Below, piece after piece: positions 1 through 5,514 of a stretch of 6,193 nt of DNA. The stretch lies in NCBI GenBank assembly GCA_018814465.1, contig JAHIZR010000066.1, forward strand, positions 1 through 6,193. The letters run 5' to 3'. Each line of letters begins with the position of its first letter. The stretch's first letter is position 1. Origin of the DNA: a bacterium (lineage in GTDB: Bacteria > Electryoneota > RPQS01). Below the pieces are notes generated by a model. The model did no database searches. It was not told where the DNA came from and saw only the letters and a program-made list of their open reading frames with translations. The translations under genes and the position numbers were made by a program.

Positions 1-705
1 AAGGAAAGCGGCGCGTCCGGCAAGGCTTTCAAAACCAGTCTGTCGCAAGCCACCCGCAGCCTGCATGACAATCTTCGCCGCTTGCGGACTCTTCCGCACT
101 ATGCCCGCTTTTTCTTCGCGTACCTGCTGTATAATGATGGAATAGAAACGGTCATTATCATGGCGGCGATTTTCGGCGATCAGGAATTGGGCATGGACAG
201 CTCGCAATTGATCGCGTTCTTTCTGATGATTCAGGCTGTCGCTTTTTTCGGAGCGCTGCTCTTTGGTGTGCTCGTTGACAAATTCGGCAACCGCCGTTCG
301 CTCCTCATCAGCCTTGCGGTCTGGATGCTGATCTCTGTGTGGGGTTGGCGAATCGGACTGTTTGGAAATGCGATTGCTGAATACTGGATTCTGGGGGCTG
401 TCACTGCTGTTGTCATGGGCGGTTCGCAGGCCGCATCGCGCTCTCTACAGGCGATGTTGATTCCTCCTGCCCGCTCGGCTGAGTTCTTCAGCTTTTTCGC
501 GATTTCCGGTAAATTCGCCGGTGCGGTCGGTCCCTTGATTTTCGGAGCGGCCGTCTTCATAACCGGCAGCCTGCGTGCGGGTATTCTGTCCCTGATCGCA
601 TTTTTCTTGTTTGGATTCCTGATCCTGTTAACCGTAAACGAACGCGAAGGCCGCAGACAAGCGCTTGCCTTTGATCATTATATGACTCCTGAAAGCGATG
701 AGTAA
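1..705 (+). CDS. UMF1/Atg22-like MFS transporter, C-terminal half (5' partial)
   Basis: The frame is open from base 1 to a TAA at 703-705, giving 234 visible residues; the true start lies outside the window. An in-frame TTG at 82 is probably internal. After about 30 hydrophilic residues (likely the central cytoplasmic loop) come about six hydrophobic segments, matching TM7-12 of a 12-TM major facilitator. The Y-N-D-G motif in the first helix (residues 44-47) is typical of the UMF1 family, whose eukaryotic relative Atg22 is a vacuolar amino-acid effluxer. The G-x-L-V-D-K-F-G-x-R-R loop near residues 82-92 is the usual MFS inter-helix motif. The protein ends in a short charged tail. It acts in the inner membrane; the bacterial substrate is not known and cannot be read from sequence. 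No gene overlaps it. The next gene starts 136 bp downstream, beyond a palindromic repeat that might act as its 3' end. The family call is fairly sure; the transported compound is unknown. Confidence 0.85.
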   Translation, partial: KESGASGKAFKTSLSQATRSLHDNLRRLRTLPHYARFFFAYLLYNDGIETVIIMAAIFGDQELGMDSSQLIAFFLMIQAVAFFGALLFGVLVDKFGNRRSLLISLAVWMLISVWGWRIGLFGNAIAEYWILGAVTAVVMGGSQAASRSLQAMLIPPARSAEFFSFFAISGKFAGAVGPLIFGAAVFITGSLRAGILSLIAFFLFGFLILLTVNEREGRRQALAFDHYMTPESDE

Positions 706-732
706 TTCGAAATGAGTGTGAGATAAGAATCC

Positions 733-808
733 GTCATTCTGGACACCCGCGCGCAGATCTATCGACACAAAAATAAGACATTTCATTTGGCGGGGCGTCC
801 AGAATCTC
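733..808. repeat. palindromic repeat, GTCATTCTGGAC type, copy 1
   Basis: The left arm at 733-750 starts GTCATTCTGGACACC; the right arm at 789-808 ends GGGCGTCCAGAATCTC. The arms pair over ATTCTGGAC/GTCCAGAAT and continue through CCC and GC with one bulged base, around a loop of about 38 nt. The single A/C mismatch becomes a G-U wobble in a minus-strand transcript. The arms recur almost exactly at 5591-5663 while the loops differ. It lies 27 bp after the stop of the MFS gene and 33 bp before the next start codon. Confidence 0.8.
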
Positions 809-841
809 GTCGTCTCTGCTGTATTAATTTGAGAGCTGCCT

Positions 842-1483
842 ATGAGAATTATGAAAACTCTTTTTGCCGGTATCCTTGCCTTACTGTCGATCAATATTTC
901 CCTTGCTCAAACGGAATCTTCAGCAGCCGACTTATCCACGGTCCTGTCTCTCTTCTCCGCGCATGCGAGCAACACAGGTATTCGCGTCAATTGGTCGCTT
1001 GATCGGCAGTCTCCCGCGATTTTTGGATTCCGTCTTTATCGCGGTTATGCTTCTGCCGGGCACTTCGCTGTGCTGACCGAGCTGATGCCGCATGCATCCA
1101 ACGGTTCTCTCGCCTACGCTTATACCGATACATCGGCTATTCCCGGCGTAACCTATTACTATAAACTCACCTCCATCGGTCAATCCGCGGAATCAGTTTT
1201 CCCGGTCGTGATTTCCGCCGCGGTGACAGATCCGAATACTGAAGCCGAAATCGATGCAAACGCTCCTTTGGCGCTGCTCCCGGGCGAGAAGATTCAGCTG
1301 TATGTCCGCAAGCAAGGTCAAGTTCAGCTCGAACAAATCGAACCGGAACAGCGCGCGCTCGTGAACGACGTCCTCGTTCCCGGGATCTATGAGTTTACTT
1401 CGCCGGCAGATGGAGCGCGGTCCCTCCTTCGATTGAAGCACGAGGACGGCTTCGAAGCCGACATTCAATGGCCTTTACAATAG
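842..1483 (+). CDS. exported protein with FN3-like domain
   Basis: 213 residues. The N-terminus is a classical signal peptide: MRIMK, a hydrophobic core over residues 6-19, and a likely signal peptidase I cut after S-L-A (residue 22). Residues about 32-128 look like a fibronectin type III/Ig-type beta-sandwich: I-R-V-N-W-S, then F-G-F-R-L-Y-R-G, then Y-T-D-T-S, then P-G-V-T-Y-Y-Y-K-L-T, the usual pattern before the last strands. The remaining 85 residues seem to form another beta-rich unit, including P-G-I-Y-E-F. There are no membrane segments after the signal, no lipobox and no catalytic motif, so it is probably a periplasmic or secreted binding or structural protein. The start at 842 has GAGAG at 831-835 with 6-nt spacing; the next Met at 851 would also keep the signal peptide. 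A strong terminator follows directly, so the gene ends its transcript. FN3 assignment is by pattern only; the function is unknown. Confidence 0.75.
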   Translation: MRIMKTLFAGILALLSINISLAQTESSAADLSTVLSLFSAHASNTGIRVNWSLDRQSPAIFGFRLYRGYASAGHFAVLTELMPHASNGSLAYAYTDTSAIPGVTYYYKLTSIGQSAESVFPVVISAAVTDPNTEAEIDANAPLALLPGEKIQLYVRKQGQVQLEQIEPEQRALVNDVLVPGIYEFTSPADGARSLLRLKHEDGFEADIQWPLQ

Positions 1484-1486
1484 CAG

Positions 1487-1518
1487 CAAAGCCGCATCAA
1501 GCGGCTTTGTTATTATTT
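1487..1518 (+). terminator. rho-independent terminator after the FN3-like gene
   Basis: A perfect 9-bp stem, CAAAGCCGC (1487-1495) with GCGGCTTTG (1501-1509), encloses the loop ATCAA and is followed by TTATTATTT. It begins 3 bp after the stop codon of the 842-1483 gene. Confidence 0.9.
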
Positions 1519-1524
1519 GAGATT

Positions 1525-1576
1525 GTCATTCCGGAAACTCGCTGTAGTCTTCGAAAGCGAGTTATCCGTAATCCCG
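1525..1576. repeat. palindromic repeat, GCGAGTTATCCG type, copy 1
   Basis: It starts GTCATTCC. CGGAAACTCGCT (1532-1543) pairs with AGCGAGTTATCCG (1556-1568) with one bulged base around a 12-nt loop. The 22 bases at 1555-1576 match 2981-3002 at 20 positions. It sits just after the terminator of the FN3-like gene. Confidence 0.7.
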
Positions 1577-1624
1577 AAAACAACTTAACTGCCACCCGTC
1601 ACTTCAGATGAGTCGCTCTACTAG

Positions 1625-1646
1625 GCAACACCCTCCGGGGTGTTGC
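1625..1646. repeat. perfect hairpin without T-run
   Basis: GCAACACCC (1625-1633) and GGGTGTTGC (1638-1646) are exact reverse complements around the tetraloop TCCG. No T-tract follows on either strand, so it does not look like an ordinary intrinsic terminator. A second, larger stem begins 8 bp downstream. Confidence 0.7.
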
Positions 1647-1653
1647 ATCATGC

Positions 1654-1723
1654 GGTTATCGAGCGCAACCACACCCGGAACAGGAGACTCTTTTCGCCGA
1701 GCCGGGTTAAGTAGCCGATAACC
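1654..1723. repeat. imperfect long stem-loop
   Basis: GGTTATCG (1654-1661) pairs with CGATAACC (1716-1723). A GC/GC step follows after one bulge (1663-1664 with 1714-1715), then ACCCGG (1673-1678) with CCGGGT (1702-1707) across an asymmetric internal loop. The three nested helices suggest a folded RNA or a structured DNA element. Which strand is used is not clear, and I do not recognise a known RNA family. Confidence 0.45.
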
Positions 1724-1750
1724 AATGCTTTTTCGAGGGCCCATGTCCAG

Positions 1751-1767
1751 CGCATCCCGGCCGGAAT
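1751..1767. repeat. short dispersed repeat CGCATCCCGGCCGGAAT, copy 1
   Basis: These 17 bases are identical to 5673-5689 and related to 2906-2922. The core CCGGCCGG is itself palindromic. Confidence 0.6.
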
Positions 1768-1855
1768 AAAAACACATGCAGTCGCGACGATTACGCAAGC
1801 GCGTCGGTTTCGAGTTTATCGTGTCAAGTTTCCGCTTTGTCCCTCATCCCTTATC

Positions 1856-2689
1856 CTAATCCCGCGCTAACTGAATATGCCTGAGCAGTTCCTGATGAAT
1901 CGGCGGCGCCGCTCCGACAATATTCCCGCTTTCCAGAAATCTTCGCTCGCCATTGAAATCACTGCACACTCCCCCCGCCTCTTCGACAATCAATATCCCC
2001 GCCGCGATATCCCACGGACTCAACCGGTGCTCCCAGAAGCCGTCGAAAATCCCCTGCGCCGTCCAGCATAAATCCAGCGCCGCCGATCCCGCTCTCCGAA
2101 TGGCCCGGCAATCCGGATAGATCGCTCCGAATTCCTTCAAATAGGAAGCCAATTCATCGGCATAACGGCGCGGAAAACCGGTCGCGATAACCGCATCCGA
2201 AAAATTCCGCTTGGGAGAACACTTCAGTTGCTTCGTTCCCAGATAGCTCCCCTTGCCTTTCGCAGCAAGAAACAGTTCTCCCGAGATCGGATTGTAAACA
2301 ATCCCGCAAACCAGTTCGGGATTTACTCTCGAAGCATTGGAAGCCAAAGCCAGACTGACACAGAACACCGGAAAGCGTTGCACGAAGTTAGTCGTTCCAT
2401 CCAACGGATCGAGGTACCAGATCGGACCCTTGCCTGTCCGCTCTGTTCCTTCCTCACAAAGAATCGCGGCTTCCGGCATCTCCGCTTCAAGGAACGACGC
2501 AATCGTCTGTTCCGAGTGCAAATCCGCCTCGGTAACCAGATCACCGGCCCCTTTATGATGGATCTGTTCGTCGGAGAGCCGCCGCCAGTAGTTCATTAAT
2601 ACTTCCGCGCCCTGTCCGGCAGCCCGCACGGCAAGCGCCGCCTCTTGACTCAAAGCCTCCGCAAACTGAATTTGTTCTTTCGTAATCAT
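1856..2689 (-). CDS. inositol monophosphatase family protein (SuhB-like)
   Basis: 277 residues from the ATG at 2689, close to the usual 260-280 of the family. A Mg2+/Li+-type sugar-phosphate phosphatase: it hydrolyses inositol-1-phosphate or a related phosphomonoester in the cytoplasm. All metal-site motifs are present: G-D-L-V-T-E-A-D (residues 49-56), the E-E pair at 79-80, motif A D-P-L-D-G-T-T-N-F (94-102), the R-R-x-G-S-A-A-L-D segment (198-206), and motif B W-D-I-A-A-G with E-E-A-G-G nearby (226-240). HisN- and CysQ-type phosphatases share this fold, so the substrate is not fixed, but the motif pattern is closest to SuhB. The ATG at 2689 has GAGAAAG at 2696-2702. A longer frame from a TTG at 2725 would add 12 residues, but that start lies inside a 25-bp dyad, so I reject it. 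The gene seems to be transcribed alone from a possible promoter around 2740-2768. No truncation or missing catalytic residue is seen. Confidence 0.93.
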   Translation of the reverse strand: MITKEQIQFAEALSQEAALAVRAAGQGAEVLMNYWRRLSDEQIHHKGAGDLVTEADLHSEQTIASFLEAEMPEAAILCEEGTERTGKGPIWYLDPLDGTTNFVQRFPVFCVSLALASNASRVNPELVCGIVYNPISGELFLAAKGKGSYLGTKQLKCSPKRNFSDAVIATGFPRRYADELASYLKEFGAIYPDCRAIRRAGSAALDLCWTAQGIFDGFWEHRLSPWDIAAGILIVEEAGGVCSDFNGERRFLESGNIVGAAPPIHQELLRHIQLARD

Positions 2690-2712
2690 CTTGTGCTTTC
2701 TCAATTGAAAAA

Positions 2713-2737
2713 GGTGAATAGTCAAGTACTATTCACC
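2713..2737 (-). promoter_or_regulatory. perfect 25-bp dyad in the phosphatase leader
   Basis: GGTGAATAGT (2713-2722) and ACTATTCACC (2728-2737) are exact reverse complements around a 5-nt loop. On the minus strand the second arm runs directly into TTTTT (2708-2712), then the weak ribosome site and the ATG at 2689. It could be a leader terminator/attenuator hairpin, or a repressor operator overlapping the transcription start of the possible promoter at 2740-2768. The dyad itself is certain; the role is inferred. Confidence 0.65.
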
Positions 2738-2739
2738 CT

Positions 2740-2768
2740 AAAATAACATTTAAACGAATCAGTCGCAA
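2740..2768 (-). promoter_or_regulatory. possible sigma70-type promoter for the phosphatase gene
   Basis: On the minus strand, TTGCGA (2763-2768) and TATTTT (2740-2745) are 17 bp apart, each matching the -35/-10 consensus at four of six positions. Transcription would start near 2733, inside the dyad, which favours an operator reading of that dyad. Confidence 0.35.
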
Positions 2769-2838
2769 CTATTGGCCATTCCGTAAATCCGCATCCCCCT
2801 AATACTAATGCCGACGAACATAAGGTTGGAGCGCAATC

Positions 2839-2871
2839 GTCAAGAAATCCGCCGAGCAGGGTTTAAGCGCC
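2839..2871. repeat. dispersed repeat ending TTTAAGCGCC, copy 1
   Basis: Bases 2850-2871 match 5558-5579 at 19 of 22 positions, and the GTCAAGAAATC before it matches 5535-5545 at 10 of 11. The two copies differ by a 12-bp length change between these blocks. Both lie beyond the 3' end of a gene. Confidence 0.6.
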
Positions 2872-2903
2872 GAACATCTTTTCCATTACGAGATTCAAGT
2901 AGG

Positions 2904-2925
2904 CGCGCAACCCTGCCGGAATCTT
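2904..2925. repeat. short dispersed repeat GCCGGAATCTT, variant copy
   Basis: These 22 bases match 5671-5692 at 20 positions and are related to 1751-1767. The copy lies between two other repeat families in the same spacer. Confidence 0.55.
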
Positions 2926-2943
2926 CATGCGAGCCTGCCTAAT

Positions 2944-3002
2944 GTCATTTAGTACATCCCATTCGCTCCTGCGTATGGGGAAGCGAGTTATCCGGCATCC
3001 CG
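2944..3002. repeat. palindromic repeat, GCGAGTTATCCG type, copy 2
   Basis: It starts GTCATT, and its right part (2981-3002) matches 1555-1576 at 20 of 22 positions. The left arm has changed: here CCCAT (2958-2962) pairs with ATGGG (2975-2979), so the hairpin is weaker than in copy 1. It lies 24 bp beyond the stop of the histidine-kinase-like gene. Confidence 0.6.
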
Positions 3003-3026
3003 GCACAGTCTAACGCTTTTTATTTC

Positions 3027-3776
3027 CTACTTGGGAATCGTGAGTGCTAAGTCGACTTTGCCAGCATCGAAACTGAAAGTGTACTCACACCCGTCGTTCC
3101 GAATGCGCACAAGATAAACCTGAATAGTATCGATGCTGTCCGTCTCGGTTTCGAAAGGAATATAGCTTGCTTTCATTGTCAGGCTGCCGCTCTGCTCTCC
3201 GAAATCCGTGACAAAGCTCATCTCCGCCATACCCTGCTTCTTATCATGCAGCCCAGATGTTTCAGTAACAAACTCATCAATCACCGAGACAACATGCGAG
3301 TACACCATCGGTAGAGCGAAAGGTTCGTTCGCCAACTGAATCTCTCGTCTTACTTTATGCTTGAACACAAGATTCGCATTTAAAAACGCCAGTTCGTTGG
3401 TCAGAAGTTCATTCAGCGATTGCGGAACCTTCTGCTGAACGCCGCATCTTTGAAACCGCTGCACCATCACTTGCAGCAAGTCAATCAGTTGTATCGCATT
3501 GCGGCCGATGATTTCCAGGTTCGTCTTGTTCTTCTCAAACAGCGTGATCAGCTCTTTGGCGGCCTGAGAGTTGGCCGATTCCAGCCGCTCCAGAAGCTTA
3601 TCCTGATCAGCATTCCGCATTTCCATCAGTTGCGTCGCGCCGATCACACCGGATAATGGCGTCGCCAGATTATGAAGAATCCCGGGAAGCAGTGCGCCAA
3701 TAAATGACAGCTCCTGCGTTTGAAATTCTCCCGCTTCCTTCCGACCGCTGGATTTGTTCTCGTTTTGCGTAGGCAT
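3027..3776 (-). CDS. histidine-kinase-like protein, degenerate, no intact ATP-binding motifs
   Basis: 249 residues from an ATG at 3774-3776; stop TAG at 3027-3029. After a polar N-terminus of about 20 residues comes a dimerisation/phosphoacceptor-type helix with an H-box, I-L-H-N-L-A-T-P-L-S-G (residues 33-43, His35). A long helical stretch (50-110) would complete a HisKA-like hairpin. The acidic residue that normally follows the histidine is Asn here. The segment S-L-N-E-L-L to Y-S-H-V-V-S-V (120-165) resembles the linker and start of the HATPase domain in PAS-type sensor kinases. However, the two N-box asparagines align with Glu168 and Glu172, and no D-x-G-x-G or G-x-G-x-G box follows; only R-N-D-G at 226-229. 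No sensor domain or membrane segment is present, so it is cytoplasmic. It may be a pseudokinase, phosphatase or scaffold for a partner encoded elsewhere. No response regulator is in view. The ribosome site is weak. Confidence 0.75.
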   Translation of the reverse strand: MPTQNENKSSGRKEAGEFQTQELSFIGALLPGILHNLATPLSGVIGATQLMEMRNADQDKLLERLESANSQAAKELITLFEKNKTNLEIIGRNAIQLIDLLQVMVQRFQRCGVQQKVPQSLNELLTNELAFLNANLVFKHKVRREIQLANEPFALPMVYSHVVSVIDEFVTETSGLHDKKQGMAEMSFVTDFGEQSGSLTMKASYIPFETETDSIDTIQVYLVRIRNDGCEYTFSFDAGKVDLALTIPK

Positions 3777-4104
3777 CGTAAATCAATCCAATATCATATA
3801 TTCAAACAGTTGATTTTTCTGTCGATTCTGTGTATGTTCAGTGAATCCACGACTATTGCTCTGCTGTTCGGGCATCTAAAGAATCGCATCTCTGCTATTG
3901 CAAACGATGAACCTGAAATTACTGAGTTTCACTCTCGCCAAGCGCCGCTCAACAGCAACCTGATTCGCTTCTCCAATAATCCTGTATATATAAAATAAAC
4001 AACAGTCTATTCTCGTCAAGGAGACTTTAACACTTCGCTGCAACTGCCGACGTTGCGGGGGAATCATTCCCTGCCGAGTCTGATTTGAGCGATAACTTGC
4101 ATCC
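3777..4104. other. divergent upstream region of the histidine-kinase-like and CLC genes
   Basis: Both flanking genes are read outward from here, so their promoters should lie in it. AT-rich -10-like stretches occur at about 3795-3802 (for the minus-strand gene) and 3984-3998 (TATATATAAAATAA, for the CLC gene), but no well-spaced -35 boxes. A strong Shine-Dalgarno-like AAGGAGA at 4018-4024 has no start codon after it. No dispersed repeat of the types found in the other spacers is seen. Frames of 92 codons (+) and 76 codons (-) overlapping this region look spurious. Confidence 0.5.
4055..4074 (+). promoter_or_regulatory. hairpin in the CLC leader
   Basis: GCGGGGGA (4055-4062) pairs with TTCCCTGC (4067-4074) over 8 bp including two G-U pairs, with a 4-nt loop. 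An alternative helix GCAAC/GTTGC (4040-4044, 4052-4056) overlaps its left foot, so the two exclude each other. No T-run follows. It lies 30 bp before the CLC start. It is not a fluoride-riboswitch pattern that I recognise. Confidence 0.4.
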
Positions 4105-5514
4105 ATGAGACTATTTTACGAAACACAACGTGGCGTTTTTGCAACCCTGAATGAACAATCGGCATTGTTCATTTCACTGATGCGGTGGACGGTTCTCTCG
4201 TCCATCGTCGGGGTGATGGTCGGTTTTTCGACTTGGGCATTTATTACTGGGCTGAATAAGTCGATTGAGTTTACTTCAGAAATCCCTTACCTCCCCTTTC
4301 TCATTCCTTTAGTTATTGTTCTTTCAGCAGTTATCGGGAAGTATTTAGCTCCGGAATCGCAAGGACATGGCACGGAAAAAATCATCGAGGCGGTGCATAA
4401 AGTCTCCGGACGCATCCGCCTGCGTGTCGTGCCCGTTAAGGTTTTTACAACAATTCTCACCGTAGCCGGCGGCGGCAGTGCCGGTAAAGAAGGCCCTGCC
4501 GCACAGATCGGCGCCGCTCTCTCCTCGGGTTTTGCTTCTCTGCTCAGACTATCCGACCGCGACCGCAAAAAGATCGTGGTCTGCGGGATTTCCGCGGGTT
4601 TTGCGTCGGTCTTCGGAACTCCGGTGGCCGGGGCGCTATTTGGGATCGAAGTACTCTTCCTCGGGCAAATACTCTACGACGTGTTGGTGCCCTCCTTCAT
4701 TGCCGGAATCACCGCTTATCAGGTTTCCAAATGGCTCGGATTGACCTACTGGACTCATAACATCGTCGATATTCCCCCTTTCGATCAAGGCTTCATCGCC
4801 CAGCTTGTCCTGACCGGAGTCGTCTTCGGCATTGTCACGGTTATGTTCGTCGAAATGATCCGCTTTCTTGCTAAAATCCTGCCGAAAATATGGCCGAATG
4901 TTATCGCTCGCGCTTTTATGGGGGGAATCGCCCTTGTCGGAGTCTCGATTCTTTTCGGTCGCGAAGTTATGGGACTGGGCACGGAACACATTGAACGAAT
5001 TGTTGAGGGTGAACAAGTCTCCCCCTTCCTCTGGTTTGGTAAAATGCTCGCCACCTCCATCACATTGGAGTCGGGAGGCAGCGGAGGAATCGTGACCCCG
5101 ATCTTCTTTGTCGGAGCGGCGTTCGGCAGTCTGTGGGGAAAGCTTATCGGTATGAGTTCGATTACGACTGCCGCGTTAGGAACGACCTCCGTCCTGTCGG
5201 GCGCCGCCAATACTCCGATCGCGGCTTCCATGATGGCGATCGAGATGTTCGGCCCCAGCATCGGACCCTACGCCGCCGGCTGTGCGATGGTTTCCTTTAT
5301 CATGACCGGACATCGCAGTATTTATCCGAGTCAGGTACTGGCCGTCTCAAAAAGCGAATCGCTGCGCGGCGCGCTTCGTCAGCCGCTCGCAATCTCGACC
5401 TTCTCTCGGTTGAACCAGGAAGGTGAAGAGGAATTGCACAAAGTCTACTCGCTGCCCATCACGTTTTTCAGATTCTTGGTCTCAGGTATCTGGCAGCGGC
5501 GCAAACATAATTAG
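4105..5514 (+). CDS. CLC-family chloride channel/transporter, no CBS domains
   Basis: 469 residues. An inner-membrane anion pathway of the voltage-gated chloride channel superfamily, with the usual many hydrophobic helices from about residue 28 to 415 and a short basic C-terminus (Q-R-R-K-H-N) without CBS domains. The ion-path motifs are in order: G-H-G-T-E (87-91, in place of G-S-G-I-P), G-K-E-G-P (127-131) with the gating Glu129, F-G-T-P-V-A-G-A-L-F-G-I-E-V (170-183), G-G-I-V-T-P (327-332, in place of G-x-F-x-P), and Tyr407 in S-I-Y-P-S-Q, the likely counterpart of the inner-gate tyrosine. The position of the proton-path glutamate (E203 in E. coli ClcA) aligns with Val183, which suggests a channel or uncoupled mode rather than strict Cl-/H+ exchange. 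ATG at 4105 is the first start after an in-frame TAA at 4093; its ribosome site is weak. The gene is single, with a hairpin in its leader and repeats after its stop. Family certain; transport mode inferred. Confidence 0.94.
   Translation: MRLFYETQRGVFATLNEQSALFISLMRWTVLSSIVGVMVGFSTWAFITGLNKSIEFTSEIPYLPFLIPLVIVLSAVIGKYLAPESQGHGTEKIIEAVHKVSGRIRLRVVPVKVFTTILTVAGGGSAGKEGPAAQIGAALSSGFASLLRLSDRDRKKIVVCGISAGFASVFGTPVAGALFGIEVLFLGQILYDVLVPSFIAGITAYQVSKWLGLTYWTHNIVDIPPFDQGFIAQLVLTGVVFGIVTVMFVEMIRFLAKILPKIWPNVIARAFMGGIALVGVSILFGREVMGLGTEHIERIVEGEQVSPFLWFGKMLATSITLESGGSGGIVTPIFFVGAAFGSLWGKLIGMSSITTAALGTTSVLSGAANTPIAASMMAIEMFGPSIGPYAAGCAMVSFIMTGHRSIYPSQVLAVSKSESLRGALRQPLAISTFSRLNQEGEEELHKVYSLPITFFRFLVSGIWQRRKHN

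Larger units (their letters stand above)
1510..1855. other. gene-free spacer with repeats and hairpins
   Basis: This is the convergent spacer between the FN3-like gene and the phosphatase gene. It holds a palindromic repeat (1525-1576), a perfect 9-bp hairpin (1625-1646), a larger imperfect stem (1654-1723) and one copy of a short dispersed repeat (1751-1767). A 64-codon frame on the minus strand (1604-1798) starts only at TTG, has no ribosome binding site and spans the hairpins, so I do not call it a gene. No terminator with a T-run is visible for the phosphatase. Confidence 0.6.
2690..3026. other. spacer between histidine-kinase-like gene and phosphatase gene
   Basis: The stretch between these two minus-strand genes holds, from the phosphatase side: the leader dyad (2713-2737), a possible promoter (2740-2768), a dispersed repeat (2839-2871), another (2904-2925) within an AGATTC/GAATCT inverted pair (2891-2896, 2919-2924), and a palindromic repeat (2944-3002). 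The last begins 24 bp past the stop of the histidine-kinase-like gene. I see no gene here. Confidence 0.6.

Noticed and set aside
787..1076. Two short plus-strand frames (787-1002 and 864-1076) overlapping the start of the FN3-like gene.
   Set aside because: They are alternative frames of a gene with a clear signal peptide and FN3-like pattern.
1604..1798. A 64-codon minus-strand frame in the convergent spacer.
   Set aside because: It has a TTG start without ribosome binding site and covers two strong hairpins; more likely a structured element than a protein. Kept as a finding, not as a CDS.
2690..2725. A longer N-terminus for the phosphatase starting at TTG 2725.
   Set aside because: The start would lie inside the 25-bp dyad, close to or upstream of the expected transcription start, and the extra 12 residues match nothing in the family; the ATG at 2689 fits better.
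1510..3026. A CRISPR array or integron attC series, suggested by recurring palindromes in the spacers.
   Set aside because: The repeats are of several families, irregularly spaced and separated by whole genes; no regular repeat-spacer pattern and no integrase are seen.
3720..3998. A 92-codon plus-strand frame starting inside the histidine-kinase-like gene and running into the divergent spacer.
   Set aside because: It begins antisense to a better supported gene, lacks a convincing ribosome binding site and resembles no family.
4009..4080. A short plus-strand frame after AAGGAGA encoding a Cys-rich peptide (C-N-C-R-R-C then P-C) ending at TGA.
   Set aside because: There is no ATG, GTG or TTG in frame after the upstream stop; the only candidate would be ATT. 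Four cysteines in a short random frame are not enough.
3980..4104. A fluoride riboswitch in front of the CLC gene.
   Set aside because: The conserved loop and pseudoknot sequence of the crcB motif is not present, and the protein does not show the CLC-F-type anion loop.
4785..5261. A 158-codon open frame on the minus strand inside the CLC gene.
   Set aside because: It lies antisense to a gene with clear family motifs, has no recognisable domain and is explained by codon bias of the real gene.
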